DNA of 64,000 nt from Enterobacter sp. kpr-6 (GCF_900116015.1 NZ_FOYH01000003.1:62001-126000); one strand, 5' to 3'; shown: positions 26,336 through 34,994, counted from the stretch's first letter. The notes: generated by a model from the letters alone, not told the origin. Made by a program: numbers and translations.

Positions 26336-26809
26336 TATTACAATCCTTGAGAATGTTCCCGCGAAGGTTGTTTAAGCAGTGTAAAAAATTGCTATGGTGT
26401 GAAGTTGTGAATATAAAAACGTGAATTAATAGGGGCTTTTACCGGGAGGTGCTATCCATTTTGTGCTATGTAAATTATTAATCAATTAATGAGATTTCTC
26501 TGTTTTAAAATAAAAATAACCACTATCAATATTTCAACGATAAGAGAAATGATGAGAAATCAATATGTGGCCTATTCTCGTTATTGTTTACCCTGGCTTT
26601 ATTTCCACTATTCATATGAAATATGAATAGCAACACAAACTAACTCTACGTTCGTAACCCCTTGTCTATACTCCGAAAGAGGGTAATGCGCAGTCTGTCA
26701 CAACCTGAGCAAAATTTTTCTGCCGCTTTGAAGCGCAATCTACCTTTATTAAAGGAGATATTTTTACGGCACGGCAGCCGCTCATTTCTTTGCGACAGGA
26801 GTAAACCGT
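26336..26809. other. 474-base AT-rich gap between the Tlde1-like gene and ydcS
   Basis: I see no credible gene here. The stretch is conspicuously AT-rich against its GC-rich surroundings. It holds a perfect 10-base inverted repeat, CTATTCATAT / ATATGAATAG (26608-26617 and 26621-26630, loop GAA), and, nearer ydcS, the element CTATACT (26666-26672) that resembles a sigma-S-type -10 box. Open frames on the minus strand overlap the ydcS start and look spurious. Confidence 0.6.
26666..26672 (+). promoter_or_regulatory. Putative sigma-S-type -10 element of ydcS
   Basis: CTATACT fits the extended -10 preferred by RpoS and lies about 140 bases upstream of the ydcS ATG, giving a long leader. E. coli ydcS is known to be RpoS-dependent. 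The assignment here is by similarity only. Confidence 0.35.
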
Positions 26810-27955
26810 ATGAGCAATAAATTTGCCCGAGGCTGCCTGTGTTCGCTCGGCATGACTCTGGTGGCTGCACACGCCGCTGAACCGCTAACGTCCATTGGCA
26901 AAGGCGAAGGGCGGCTGGATATTATCGCCTGGCCGGGGTATATCGAGCGCGGTCAGACCGACAAACAATACGACTGGGTAACGCAGTTCGAAAAAGAGAC
27001 CGGCTGCGCGGTGAATGTGAAAACCGCCGCCACCTCCGATGAAATGGTCAGCCTGATGGCGAAAGGCGGTTACGATCTGGTTACCGCCTCCGGTGACGCC
27101 TCGCTGCGCCTGATCATGGGCAAGCGCGTCCAGCCGATTAACACCGCGCTGATTGAAAACTGGAAAAGCGTCGATCCGCGCATGGAAAAGGGCGACTGGT
27201 TTAATGTGGGCGGTAAAGTCTACGGCACACCGTACCAGTGGGGGCCGAACCTGTTGATGTACAACACCAAAACCTTCCCCACCGCGCCCGATAGCTGGAA
27301 AGTAATCTTCGAAAAACAGGATCTGCCGGACGGCAAAAGCAATCAGGGCCGCGTGCAGGCTTACGACGGGCCGATTTATATCGCTGACGCCGCGCTGTAT
27401 GTCAAAGCCACCCAGCCGAATCTCGGCATTAACGATCCCTACCAGCTCACGGAAGAACAGTACCAGGCGGTGCTGAAAGTACTGCGCGATCAGCACGGGC
27501 TGATCCACCGCTACTGGCACGACACCACCGTGCAGATGAGCGATTTCAAAAACGAGGGCGTAGTGGCCTCCAGCGCCTGGCCGTATCAGGCGAATGCGCT
27601 AAAGGGCGAAAATCAGCCGGTTGCCACCGTCTTCCCGAAAGAGGGCGTCACCGGCTGGGCTGACACCACCATGCTGCACGCCGACGCTAAACACCCGAAC
27701 TGCGCCTACAAATGGATGAACTGGTCGCTGACGCCAAAAGTGCAGGGCGACGTGGCGGCCTGGTTCGGATCGCTGCCTGTGGTGCCGGAAGGCTGTAAAG
27801 CCAGCACCTTACTGGGTGAAAAAGGCTGCGACACCAACGGTTACGGCTTCTTTGACAAGATCGCCTTCTGGAAAACTCCGGTAGCCGAGGGCGGGAAGTT
27901 CGTGCCGTACAGCCGGTGGACGCAGGATTACATCGCGATTATGGGTGGCCGCTAA
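26810..27955 (+). CDS. ydcS: YdcS, periplasmic polyamine-type binding protein of the YdcSTUV transporter
   Basis: A 381-residue solute-binding protein, the E. coli YdcS length, with a signal peptide MSNKFARGCLCSLGMTLVAA to AHA. The mature protein resembles PotD/PotF-type polyamine-binding proteins (IIAWPGYIERG, GGYDLVTASGDAS, YGTPYQWGPNLLMYNT). E. coli YdcS has also been reported to form low-molecular-weight poly-3-hydroxybutyrate complexes. It is the first gene of ydcSTUV-patD, which imports and processes putrescine-type compounds. ydcT starts 3 bases after the stop codon. Preceded by an AGGAGT ribosome site. Confidence 0.95.
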   Translation: MSNKFARGCLCSLGMTLVAAHAAEPLTSIGKGEGRLDIIAWPGYIERGQTDKQYDWVTQFEKETGCAVNVKTAATSDEMVSLMAKGGYDLVTASGDASLRLIMGKRVQPINTALIENWKSVDPRMEKGDWFNVGGKVYGTPYQWGPNLLMYNTKTFPTAPDSWKVIFEKQDLPDGKSNQGRVQAYDGPIYIADAALYVKATQPNLGINDPYQLTEEQYQAVLKVLRDQHGLIHRYWHDTTVQMSDFKNEGVVASSAWPYQANALKGENQPVATVFPKEGVTGWADTTMLHADAKHPNCAYKWMNWSLTPKVQGDVAAWFGSLPVVPEGCKASTLLGEKGCDTNGYGFFDKIAFWKTPVAEGGKFVPYSRWTQDYIAIMGGR

Positions 27956-27958
27956 TCT

Positions 27959-28972
27959 ATGACCTTTGCCGTAGAGTTTCAGGACGTGTCGCGCTGGTAT
28001 GGCGATGTGCGTGCCGTGGATGGCGTCAGTCTGGCGGTGAATGACGGGGAATTTTTCTCGATGCTGGGGCCGTCCGGCTCCGGCAAAACCACCTGCCTGC
28101 GGCTGATTGCCGGGTTTGAACAGCTTTCCGGCGGGACGATCCGCATCTTCGATAAAGAAGCCAGCGGGCTGCCGCCGTGGGAGCGCGACGTTAATACCGT
28201 TTTTCAGGATTACGCGCTGTTCCCGCACATGTCGATTCTGGATAACGTCGCCTACGGGCTGATGGTGAAAGGCGTCGATAAAAAACAGCGTCATGCCCGC
28301 GCCCGCGAGGCGCTGGAAAAGGTGGCGCTCGGATTTGTGCACACGCGTAAGCCGTCGCAGCTTTCCGGCGGCCAGCGTCAGCGGGTGGCGATCGCCCGCG
28401 CGCTGGTTAACGAGCCGCGCGTCCTGTTGCTCGACGAACCACTCGGCGCACTGGATCTCAAGCTGCGCGAGCAGATGCAGTTCGAGCTGAAAAAACTGCA
28501 ACAGGATCTGGGCATCACCTTTATTTTCGTCACCCACGATCAGGGCGAAGCGTTGTCGATGTCCGACAGGGTGGCGGTGTTCAACAACGGGAAAATTGAG
28601 CAGATCGACACCCCGCGCGAACTCTATCTGCGCCCGCGCACGCCGTTTGTCGCGGGCTTCGTCGGCACCTCCAACGTTTTTAGCGCTGAACTTTCCGGCA
28701 CGCTGTGCGGAATGCAGGGCATCTACTCCCTGCGCCCGGAACATATCCGGCTGAACGAGGCGGGTGAAGTGCAGGTGCAGGGCGTGGTGCAGGCGGTGCA
28801 GTATCAGGGCGCGGCTACGCGGTTTGAGCTGAAGCTGCCCGGTGGCGAAAAGCTGCTGGTCAGTCAGGCCAATTTGTCCGACGCGCATCTGCCGCCGCTG
28901 CTGCAACCCGGTCAGACGGTGCAGGCCGCCTGGTCACGCGCCGCGATGGTGCCGTTGACGAGCGAGGGGTGA
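27959..28972 (+). CDS. ydcT: YdcT, ATPase of the putative putrescine/spermidine ABC transporter
   Basis: A 337-residue ABC ATPase of the PotA/spermidine group. Walker A GPSGSGKTT lies around residue 38, the signature LSGGQRQR around 135 and Walker B LLLDEP around 157, followed by VTHDQGEAL. A C-terminal TOBE-like regulatory domain (YSLRPEHIRL onward) completes the usual PotA layout. Encoded between ydcS and ydcU with spacings of 3 and 1 bases, indicating one operon. Confidence 0.95.
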   Translation: MTFAVEFQDVSRWYGDVRAVDGVSLAVNDGEFFSMLGPSGSGKTTCLRLIAGFEQLSGGTIRIFDKEASGLPPWERDVNTVFQDYALFPHMSILDNVAYGLMVKGVDKKQRHARAREALEKVALGFVHTRKPSQLSGGQRQRVAIARALVNEPRVLLLDEPLGALDLKLREQMQFELKKLQQDLGITFIFVTHDQGEALSMSDRVAVFNNGKIEQIDTPRELYLRPRTPFVAGFVGTSNVFSAELSGTLCGMQGIYSLRPEHIRLNEAGEVQVQGVVQAVQYQGAATRFELKLPGGEKLLVSQANLSDAHLPPLLQPGQTVQAAWSRAAMVPLTSEG

Positions 28973-28973
28973 G

Positions 28974-29915
28974 ATGACGATGAGCCTCTCCCACCTCCCG
29001 CCAGCAGGCAGGCTTTCGCGCCTGTCGGGACTGTTCTGGCGCAGGCCAAAACTGGGCCTGTTTTTACTGCTGGTGCCGCCGCTGATGTGGTTTGGCGTGG
29101 TTTATTTCGGATCGCTGCTGACGCTGTTATGGCAGGGGTTTTACACCTTCGACGATTTCACCATGTCAGTGACGCCAGATCTGACGCTGGCAAATCTTAA
29201 GGCGCTGTTTAACCCGGCCAACTACGACATCATTTTGCGCACCCTGACCATGGCGATTGCGGTGACCATCGCCAGCGCGATTCTGGCGTTTCCGATGGCG
29301 TGGTTTATGGCGCGCTACACCAGCGGCAAGATGAAAGCCTTTTTCTACATCGCGGTGATGCTGCCGATGTGGGCGAGCTATATCGTCAAAGCCTACGCCT
29401 GGACGCTGCTGCTGGCAAAAGACGGCGTGGCGCAGTGGTTCCTGAATCACATGGGATTGCAGCCGCTGCTGGCGGCGTTTCTTACGCTTCCTGCGGTGGG
29501 CGGCAGTACGCTCTCTACTTCTGGCGTCGGGCGTTTTCTGGTGTTCGTTTATATCTGGCTTCCGTTCATGATCCTGCCGGTGCAGGCGGCGCTGGAGCGT
29601 TTACCGGCGTCGCTGTTACAGGCCTCGGCGGATTTAGGCGCAAAACCGCGCCAGACCTTCCGCTACGTGGTGCTGCCGCTGGCCATTCCGGGCATTGCCG
29701 CCGGATCGATTTTCACTTTTTCACTGACGCTCGGCGACTTTATCGTGCCGCAACTGATAGGCCCGCCGGGGTATTACATCGGCAATATGGTTTATTCCCA
29801 GCAGGGGGCGATTGGCAACATGCCGATGGCGGCGGCGTTCACGCTGGTGCCCATTGTTTTGATTGCACTTTATCTGGCGTTCGTGAAACGTCTGGGAGCA
29901 TTCGATGCACTCTGA
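28974..29915 (+). CDS. ydcU: YdcU, ABC transporter permease
   Basis: A 313-residue inner-membrane permease, the E. coli YdcU length, of the PotB/PotH family. Six or so hydrophobic helices are visible, and the EAA-type cytoplasmic loop for the ATPase is [21 protein letters not shown]. The ATG at 28974 follows the ydcT stop by one base; another in-frame ATG is two codons later. The 3' end overlaps ydcV by 11 bases. Confidence 0.95.
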   Translation: MTMSLSHLPPAGRLSRLSGLFWRRPKLGLFLLLVPPLMWFGVVYFGSLLTLLWQGFYTFDDFTMSVTPDLTLANLKALFNPANYDIILRTLTMAIAVTIASAILAFPMAWFMARYTSGKMKAFFYIAVMLPMWASYIVKAYAWTLLLAKDGVAQWFLNHMGLQPLLAAFLTLPAVGGSTLSTSGVGRFLVFVYIWLPFMILPVQAALERLPASLLQASADLGAKPRQTFRYVVLPLAIPGIAAGSIFTFSLTLGDFIVPQLIGPPGYYIGNMVYSQQGAIGNMPMAAAFTLVPIVLIALYLAFVKRLGAFDAL

Positions 29916-30699
29916 ACGCGCACCCTGGTTCCTGAAAATCGCCGCCTGGGGCGGGGTGATCTTTCTGCATTTCCCCCTCGCGATTATTGCCATCTATGCT
30001 TTTAATACCGAGGACGCGGCATTCAGCTTTCCACCGAAAGGCCTGACGCTGCACTGGTTCAGCGTAGCGGCCTCGCGCGGGGATATCCTCGACGCCGTGA
30101 CGTTGTCACTTAAAATTGCGGCGCTGGCCACGGTTATTGCCCTGATACTTGGCACGCTTGCTGCAGCGGCATTATGGCGCAGCGATTTTTTTGGCAAAAA
30201 CGCCATTTCGCTGCTGCTGTTACTGCCGATTGCGCTGCCGGGGATTATCACCGGGCTGGCATTACTGACGGCATTTAAAACGGTGAATCTGGAACCGGGA
30301 TTTTTAACCATCGTGATCGGTCACGCGACCTTTTGCGTGGTGGTGGTGTTTAACAACGTGATCGCCCGCTTCCGGCGCACGTCATGGAGTCTGGTGGAAG
30401 CCTCAATGGATTTGGGTGCGAACGGCTGGCAGACCTTCCGCTATGTGGTGCTGCCGAATTTAAGCTCGGCGCTGCTGGCGGGCGGGATGCTGGCGTTTGC
30501 GCTGTCGTTTGACGAAATCATCGTCACTACCTTTACCGCCGGGCATGAACGTACGCTGCCGCTGTGGTTGCTTAACCAGTTAGGTCGCCCGCGCGACGTG
30601 CCGGTGACCAACGTGGTGGCGCTGCTGGTCATGCTGGTGACAATGCTGCCGATTCTGGGGGCCTGGTGGCTCACCCGCGAGGGCGAAACCGGGAAATAA
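29905..30699 (+). CDS. ydcV: YdcV, ABC transporter permease
   Basis: A 264-residue permease (E. coli 264) of the PotC/PotI family that pairs with YdcU. Helices such as [20 protein letters not shown] and a second EAA loop, [20 protein letters not shown], are seen. The gene overlaps ydcU and is followed 22 bases later by patD, preceded by AAAGGA. Confidence 0.95.
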   Translation: MHSERAPWFLKIAAWGGVIFLHFPLAIIAIYAFNTEDAAFSFPPKGLTLHWFSVAASRGDILDAVTLSLKIAALATVIALILGTLAAAALWRSDFFGKNAISLLLLLPIALPGIITGLALLTAFKTVNLEPGFLTIVIGHATFCVVVVFNNVIARFRRTSWSLVEASMDLGANGWQTFRYVVLPNLSSALLAGGMLAFALSFDEIIVTTFTAGHERTLPLWLLNQLGRPRDVPVTNVVALLVMLVTMLPILGAWWLTREGETGK

Positions 30700-30721
30700 C
30701 TGACCTTTAAAGGACAACGCT

Positions 30722-32146
30722 ATGCAACATCAACTGTTAATTAATGGTGAACTGGTAAACGGCGAAGGCGAGATGCAGACGGTTTATAATCCGGCGACCG
30801 GCGAGGTGTTGCTTGAGATTGCGGAAGCCTCTGCCGCGCAGGTGGATGCCGCCGTGTGCGCGGCTGACAGCGCCTTTGCTGAATGGGGCCAGACCACGCC
30901 GAAAGCCCGCGCCGAAGCGCTGCTGAAACTCGCGCAGGCGATTGAAGACAACGCGGAAGAATTCGCCAGGCTGGAATCACTCAACTGCGGCAAACCGCTG
31001 CACTGTGCGTTAAACGATGAGATCCCGGCGGTGGTCGACGTGTTCCGCTTCTTTGCGGGGGCAGCGCGCACGCTCAACGGCCTTGCCGCCGGAGAATATC
31101 TCGAAGGGCACACCTCGATGATCCGCCGCGATCCGGTGGGCGTAGTGGCCTCTATCGCCCCCTGGAACTACCCGCTGATGATGGCGGCCTGGAAGCTCGC
31201 GCCTGCGCTGGCGGCGGGCAACTGTGTGGTGATTAAACCCTCTGAAATCACGCCGCTCACCGCGTTCAAACTGGCGGAACTGGCTAAAGACATTTTCCCG
31301 GCGGGGGTACTCAATGTGCTGTTCGGGCGCGGTAAAACCGTGGGCGATCCGCTGACCGGGCATGAAAAAGTGCGCATGGTGTCGCTAACCGGATCGATTG
31401 CCACCGGCGAGCACATCATCGCCCATACCGCGTCGTCGGTGAAACGCACCCATATGGAACTCGGCGGCAAAGCGCCGGTGATTGTGTTTGACGATGCGGA
31501 TCTCGACGCGGTGGTGGAGGGCGTGCGCACCTTCGGCTACTACAACGCCGGGCAGGACTGTACCGCTGCCTGCCGTATTTACGCGCAAAAAGGTGTTTAC
31601 GATGCGCTGGTGGAAAAACTCGGCGCGGCGGTAGCCAGCCTGAAGATCGGCTCACCGGACGATGAATCTACCGAACTGGGGCCGCTCAGTTCCGCCGCAC
31701 ATCTGGAGCGTGTCGCCAGCGCGGTGGAGAACGCCAAAGCGCTGCCGCATATCAAGGTGATCACCGGAGGAAATAAGCACGACGGCGCAGGGTACTATTA
31801 CCAGCCGACGCTGCTGGCGGGCGCGAAGCAGGAAGACGCGATAGTGCAGCGCGAAGTGTTCGGCCCGGTGGTCAGCGTGACGCTGTTTGACGACGAGGAT
31901 CAGGTGCTGGCCTGGGCCAACGATTCGCAATATGGCCTGGCGTCGTCGGTATGGACCAAAGACGTGGGCCGCGCGCACCGCATGAGCGCGCGTTTGCAGT
32001 ACGGCTGCACCTGGGTTAACACCCACTTTATGCTGGTCAGCGAAATGCCGCACGGCGGGCAAAAACTCTCAGGCTACGGGAAGGACATGTCGGTGTTCGG
32101 GCTGGAGGATTACACCGTGGTGCGCCATGTCATGATCAAGCACTGA
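30722..32146 (+). CDS. patD: Gamma-aminobutyraldehyde dehydrogenase PatD (YdcW)
   Basis: A 474-residue NAD-dependent aldehyde dehydrogenase, identical in length to E. coli PatD, which oxidises 4-aminobutanal from putrescine to GABA. Visible landmarks are the Rossmann-type segment [20 protein letters not shown], the general base Glu246 in MELGGKAP and the nucleophile Cys280 in [13 protein letters not shown]. Last gene of ydcSTUV-patD, linking polyamine import to catabolism. A REP-like cluster follows. Confidence 0.96.
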   Translation: MQHQLLINGELVNGEGEMQTVYNPATGEVLLEIAEASAAQVDAAVCAADSAFAEWGQTTPKARAEALLKLAQAIEDNAEEFARLESLNCGKPLHCALNDEIPAVVDVFRFFAGAARTLNGLAAGEYLEGHTSMIRRDPVGVVASIAPWNYPLMMAAWKLAPALAAGNCVVIKPSEITPLTAFKLAELAKDIFPAGVLNVLFGRGKTVGDPLTGHEKVRMVSLTGSIATGEHIIAHTASSVKRTHMELGGKAPVIVFDDADLDAVVEGVRTFGYYNAGQDCTAACRIYAQKGVYDALVEKLGAAVASLKIGSPDDESTELGPLSSAAHLERVASAVENAKALPHIKVITGGNKHDGAGYYYQPTLLAGAKQEDAIVQREVFGPVVSVTLFDDEDQVLAWANDSQYGLASSVWTKDVGRAHRMSARLQYGCTWVNTHFMLVSEMPHGGQKLSGYGKDMSVFGLEDYTVVRHVMIKH

Positions 32147-32196
32147 GGGTGTGACGGGTATCGCCCCGGTGAAAGGGGAATGCGGGGATAATGTTT

Positions 32197-32383
32197 CCCC
32201 TCACCCCGGCCCTCTCCCCTGGGGAGAGGGGGAAAGGCGGGTTCGTGCTCGCTCTGTTCCCTCTCCCCTGGGGAGAGGGGGAAAGGCGGGTCCGCGCTCG
32301 ATCTGTTCCCTCTCCCAGAGGGAGAAGGGCAAGCCCGCGCTCGATCCGTCCCCTCTCCCTCAGGGAGAGGGCCAGGGTGAGGG
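32197..32383. repeat. REP-like repeat cluster with four palindromic units (cluster 3)
   Basis: Four successive CCCTCTCCC..GGGAGAGGG-type palindromes between patD and the first ortT-like gene. The linkers are near-repeats of each other (variants of CGCGCTCGATCTGTTCC), so units have been duplicated in tandem with their linkers. Outer ends carry CCCCTCACCCC and GGGTGAGGG. A 230-codon frame running through it encodes only repeat translation and is not a gene. Confidence 0.9.
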
Positions 32384-32425
32384 TGAAAACATACCCGATT
32401 TACCGCGCAGGGAGCGCATTCCATA

Positions 32426-32599
32426 ATGACTCTGTATCTGAAGTTACTGATTTTCTACATGGTGATGGCGGTCATTTGCGGCGTCATCACCTGGTTTCTC
32501 ACCAAAGACAAACTCTGGGTACGGCTGGTAGCGGCCATTCTGGTCGGGCTGACCTGGCCGATGAGTTTCCCCATGGCGCTGCTGGTCTCGCTTTTTTAA
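32426..32599 (+). CDS. OrtT/GhoT-family small membrane toxin, copy 1
   Basis: A 57-residue frame (starts MTLYLKLLIFYMVMAVICG, ends SFPMALLVSLF) of the GhoT/OrtT family: same length, two hydrophobic helices (about residues 5-24 and 35-56), and the conserved segment LVG-TWPMSFP-ALL-SLF. GhoT and OrtT act in the inner membrane, lowering proton motive force and ATP. It shares 37 of 57 residues with copy 2 at 33364, and its middle (KDKLWVRLVAAI) departs from the basic KDRKRIRFLSAF of copy 2. The ribosome site is weak (GGGAG, about 12 bases upstream). The stop overlaps the convergent 2H phosphoesterase gene by four bases. E. coli has a single ortT here. Confidence 0.85.
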   Translation: MTLYLKLLIFYMVMAVICGVITWFLTKDKLWVRLVAAILVGLTWPMSFPMALLVSLF

Positions 32600-33270
32600 G
32601 CCACCGCCGTTGCATCACTCCAGTTGTAATTGACCATCGCCAGTTTCAGTGGCGCATTCACCTCGCCAAAGCGGGCGTGTTCCCGCGATGCAAAAAACTC
32701 CCGCAGAGATGGCGGCATGCGTTCAGTGTCATAACGCAACAGCGTGCTGTGCCAGAACGGAGGCGGCAGCGGGGTGCCTGCGTAGCGCTTCGCCAGCGCA
32801 TCGGCCCAGGGGCTGGCGAGCAGGGCGGTGACGAAGGCTTCCCGGCTGGCGAGACTCGCGGCATCCGGCGTTCCCGCCAGTAAAAGCTGATCGGGAAGCG
32901 CGACGAGGCGCAAATCACCAATCGTTACCTCAAGCGGCGTAATCGCCGCAAACGCATCGGTCAGGCTGGCAATGTCGACGGGCGGCACCCTGTCCGGGTA
33001 AATCGGGCCTGAGATAGCCAGAAAGGTAAAATGTAGCGAGGTCAGCGGCATCACATCCGCCAGCGGATCGTCACCGGTTAGCGCATACAGATCCTGCAAC
33101 AGCGCGGCGATGGCGGGCGTTACCGTCGGGGTGATCCCGGTTGCCAGAGCGAACTTGTCTTTGGCATACCGCTCAGTCGTGCGCCGTGCCCCGGTATCAG
33201 GATGCGCAGCCCATGCTGAACGGGTGCGGAGGTTGGTGTCGTCATAGAGCCGGTTAAGGCTGTCTGTCAT
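32596..33270 (-). CDS. 2H phosphoesterase superfamily protein (LigT/CPDase-like)
   Basis: A 224-residue cytoplasmic protein carrying two H-x-T motifs: His80-Phe-Thr82 in SLHFTFLAI and His174-Ser-Thr176 in FWHSTLLRY, 94 residues apart, each beside hydrophobic strands. This is the signature of the 2H phosphoesterases, which act on 2',3'-cyclic or 2'-5' phosphodiester bonds, often in RNA. A segment VALPDQLLLAGTPD lies between them as in LigT-like folds. The ATG at 33270 has a good ribosome site (CAGGAGC). The gene sits between two ortT-family genes: tail-to-tail with the first and divergent from the second. I recognise no named ortholog; the substrate and any relation to the toxins are inference. 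Confidence 0.75.
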   Translation of the reverse strand: MTDSLNRLYDDTNLRTRSAWAAHPDTGARRTTERYAKDKFALATGITPTVTPAIAALLQDLYALTGDDPLADVMPLTSLHFTFLAISGPIYPDRVPPVDIASLTDAFAAITPLEVTIGDLRLVALPDQLLLAGTPDAASLASREAFVTALLASPWADALAKRYAGTPLPPPFWHSTLLRYDTERMPPSLREFFASREHARFGEVNAPLKLAMVNYNWSDATAVA

Positions 33271-33299
33271 GGAAAACGCTCCTGTTTTAACCGCAAAAC

Positions 33300-33313
33300 T
33301 TGATTAATATCAA
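33300..33313. promoter_or_regulatory. Perfect FNR-type box between the 2H gene and ortT copy 2
   Basis: TTGATTAATATCAA matches the FNR consensus TTGAT-N4-ATCAA at every defined position. Its centre (33306.5) lies about 41 bases upstream of a start site expected from the -10-like TTTTAT/TATCCT at 33336-33344, a class II activator position for ortT copy 2. It lies 30 bases from the 2H start codon, where binding could repress. Function inferred. Confidence 0.65.
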
Positions 33314-33363
33314 TAAACCATGCATATTGCGCGCGTTTTATCCTTAATGAGTGACTCGCAGGC

Positions 33364-33537
33364 ATGACGCTTTATCAAAAAATGTTGGCTTTCTACGCTG
33401 TGATGGCCGCTATCAGCGCGCTGATCACCTGGTTTTTATCGAAAGATCGCAAACGCATCCGTTTTCTCAGCGCTTTTCTGGTCGGTTCGACCTGGCCGAT
33501 GAGCTTCCCCGTCGCGCTGCTGATTTCCCTTTTCTAA
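33364..33537 (+). CDS. ortT: Orphan membrane toxin OrtT (YdcX), copy 2
   Basis: A 57-residue protein (starts MTLYQKMLAFYAVMAAISA, ends SFPVALLISLF) matching the OrtT family very closely, with the basic hinge KDRKRIRFLSAFLVG and the TWPMSFP motif between two membrane helices. In E. coli OrtT is encoded at the same place, between patD and ydcY; it damages the inner membrane and has no dedicated antitoxin, unlike GhoT with GhoS. This copy is the likely positional ortholog. It is preceded by GCAGG and, further upstream, by a perfect FNR-type site, suggesting anaerobic activation. Confidence 0.9.
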   Translation: MTLYQKMLAFYAVMAAISALITWFLSKDRKRIRFLSAFLVGSTWPMSFPVALLISLF

Positions 33538-33637
33538 GGGATTCAACGGCCTGTGTCAAAAGCGTGATCGCTTAGTCTTTAATCAAAACGACGTTCCACT
33601 ATTATCAGCCCTCTGGTTTTAAAAATCTGGAGGGGAT

Positions 33638-34870
33638 ATGACAGGTAAGAACGGGTTGGGCCTGGCGGCAGTGCTCTGTATGCCAATGGTGTTACAGGGC
33701 TGTGCGACGGGCAATGGTGCGCCGGGTACCGCGACGCGACCGGTGCTAACGGCGCAGGAAGCCGCACCCTATACCCAAGAAAATTATTTCGCCAGGGGCG
33801 GGTTAATCGCCGCTCCGGACGGGCCGTGGCAACCTGAATCGATCAAACTGAATGCCGGTACGCCCTGGCGTGTAGGGCCCAATAGCGCGTGGACCACGGT
33901 ACAGCAGGCGGTTAACGCTGCGCTTCGTCAGGCACACGATCGCTCGCGCATATATATCCGCATTGAACCCGGCGTTTACACCGGCACGGTGTACATTCCC
34001 GCCGATGCGCCGCCCATTACGATTGTGGGTGCAGGCAGCAAACCTGACGATGTGCGCCTGGAAATGGCGCTTGATTCGCAGTTCTCCCCCGCGCGTTATC
34101 GCCAGGCGGTGAATCCGGCGCACCAGTACCGCGACGGCGATCCCGCCTGGTATCTCTATTCTCAGTGCGCCAGTAAAACCACACAGCTAATTGGCACTAA
34201 CTGCGCGGCGGTGGTCTGGTCGCAGAGCAATGATTTCCAGCTTGCGAATCTGAGCGTGGTAAATGCGCTGCTTGATACCGTCGATGGCGGCACGCATCAG
34301 GGCGTGGCGCTGCGCACCGACGGCGATCGCGTGCAACTGGAAAACGTGCGGCTGATTGGGCGTCAGGATACGGCGTATCTCAATACCAGCAACCGCGAAA
34401 ATCAGGCGGTAACCGATCGCATCAGCCGTGTGCTGGTCAAAGACAGCTATATCGAAGGCGATGTGGATTATGTTTTTGGCCGCGCCAACGTGGTGTTTGA
34501 CACCGTACAGTTCCACACCGTCTCCACGCGCGGATCGCATGAAGCCTACGTGCTCGCGCCTAATACGCTGCCGGATAACCCGTATGGTTTTCTGGTGCTG
34601 AACAGCCGCTTTACCACCGACAGCGGTTATCACGGCACCTTTAAGGCGAAACTGGGCCGGGCGTGGGATCAAGGGGCAGGGAAAACCGGGTACATCCCAG
34701 GCAACACGGCGAACGGGCAGGCGTTGATTGCGCACAGTACGATTGATGCCGGGTATGACAGCCTCTCGCCATGGGGCGCGGCAGCCACCACCTCACGTCC
34801 GTATAAGGCGAACGCGCAGGGGAATCGGGTGTTGAATGATACGGCGTTTAATCGGTTGTGGGAGCGGTGA
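33638..34870 (+). CDS. Pectinesterase-family lipoprotein (PemB/YbhC-like)
   Basis: A 410-residue right-handed beta-helix protein of the pectin methylesterase family (CE8). MTGKNGLGLAAVLCMPMVLQ then GC is a lipoprotein signal with Cys about residue 22, so it is anchored to the cell envelope. In contrast to E. coli YbhC, the pectinesterase catalytic segments appear intact: LIGRQDTAYL (Asp) and EGDVDYVFGRANVVFD (Asp), plus LGRAWD supplying Arg/Trp near the C terminus. It most resembles Dickeya PemB, an outer-membrane pectin methylesterase acting on oligogalacturonides. AGGGGA precedes the ATG. Enzymatic activity is inferred. No pectate lyase gene is nearby. Confidence 0.85.
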   Translation: MTGKNGLGLAAVLCMPMVLQGCATGNGAPGTATRPVLTAQEAAPYTQENYFARGGLIAAPDGPWQPESIKLNAGTPWRVGPNSAWTTVQQAVNAALRQAHDRSRIYIRIEPGVYTGTVYIPADAPPITIVGAGSKPDDVRLEMALDSQFSPARYRQAVNPAHQYRDGDPAWYLYSQCASKTTQLIGTNCAAVVWSQSNDFQLANLSVVNALLDTVDGGTHQGVALRTDGDRVQLENVRLIGRQDTAYLNTSNRENQAVTDRISRVLVKDSYIEGDVDYVFGRANVVFDTVQFHTVSTRGSHEAYVLAPNTLPDNPYGFLVLNSRFTTDSGYHGTFKAKLGRAWDQGAGKTGYIPGNTANGQALIAHSTIDAGYDSLSPWGAAATTSRPYKANAQGNRVLNDTAFNRLWER

Positions 34871-34874
34871 TTTT

Positions 34875-34985
34875 CCCCTCACCCTAACCCTCTCCCTCAG
34901 GGAGAGGGGACTAAAACCACCCTCTCCCTGAGGGAGAGGGGACTAAAACCTCCCTCTCCCTCAGGGAGAGGGCCGGGGTGAGGGT
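34875..34985. repeat. REP-like repeat cluster with three units (cluster 4)
   Basis: Three CCCTCTCCC..GGGAGAGGG palindromes with linkers GACTAAAACCACC and GACTAAAACCTCC, flanked by CCCCTCACCC and GGGTGAGGG, lie exactly between the convergent pectinesterase and srfC genes. Confidence 0.9.
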
Positions 34986-34994
34986 GAAGTCACC

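Noticed and set aside
26646..26870. Minus-strand frames over the ydcS start
   Set aside because: They overlap the ydcS signal peptide and promoter, show no family features and lack convincing ribosome sites.
32191..32883. 230-codon frame running through the REP-like cluster
   Set aside because: Its sequence is repeat translation (LSPGERG-, PLPWGEGE-type) followed by the antisense of the 2H gene.
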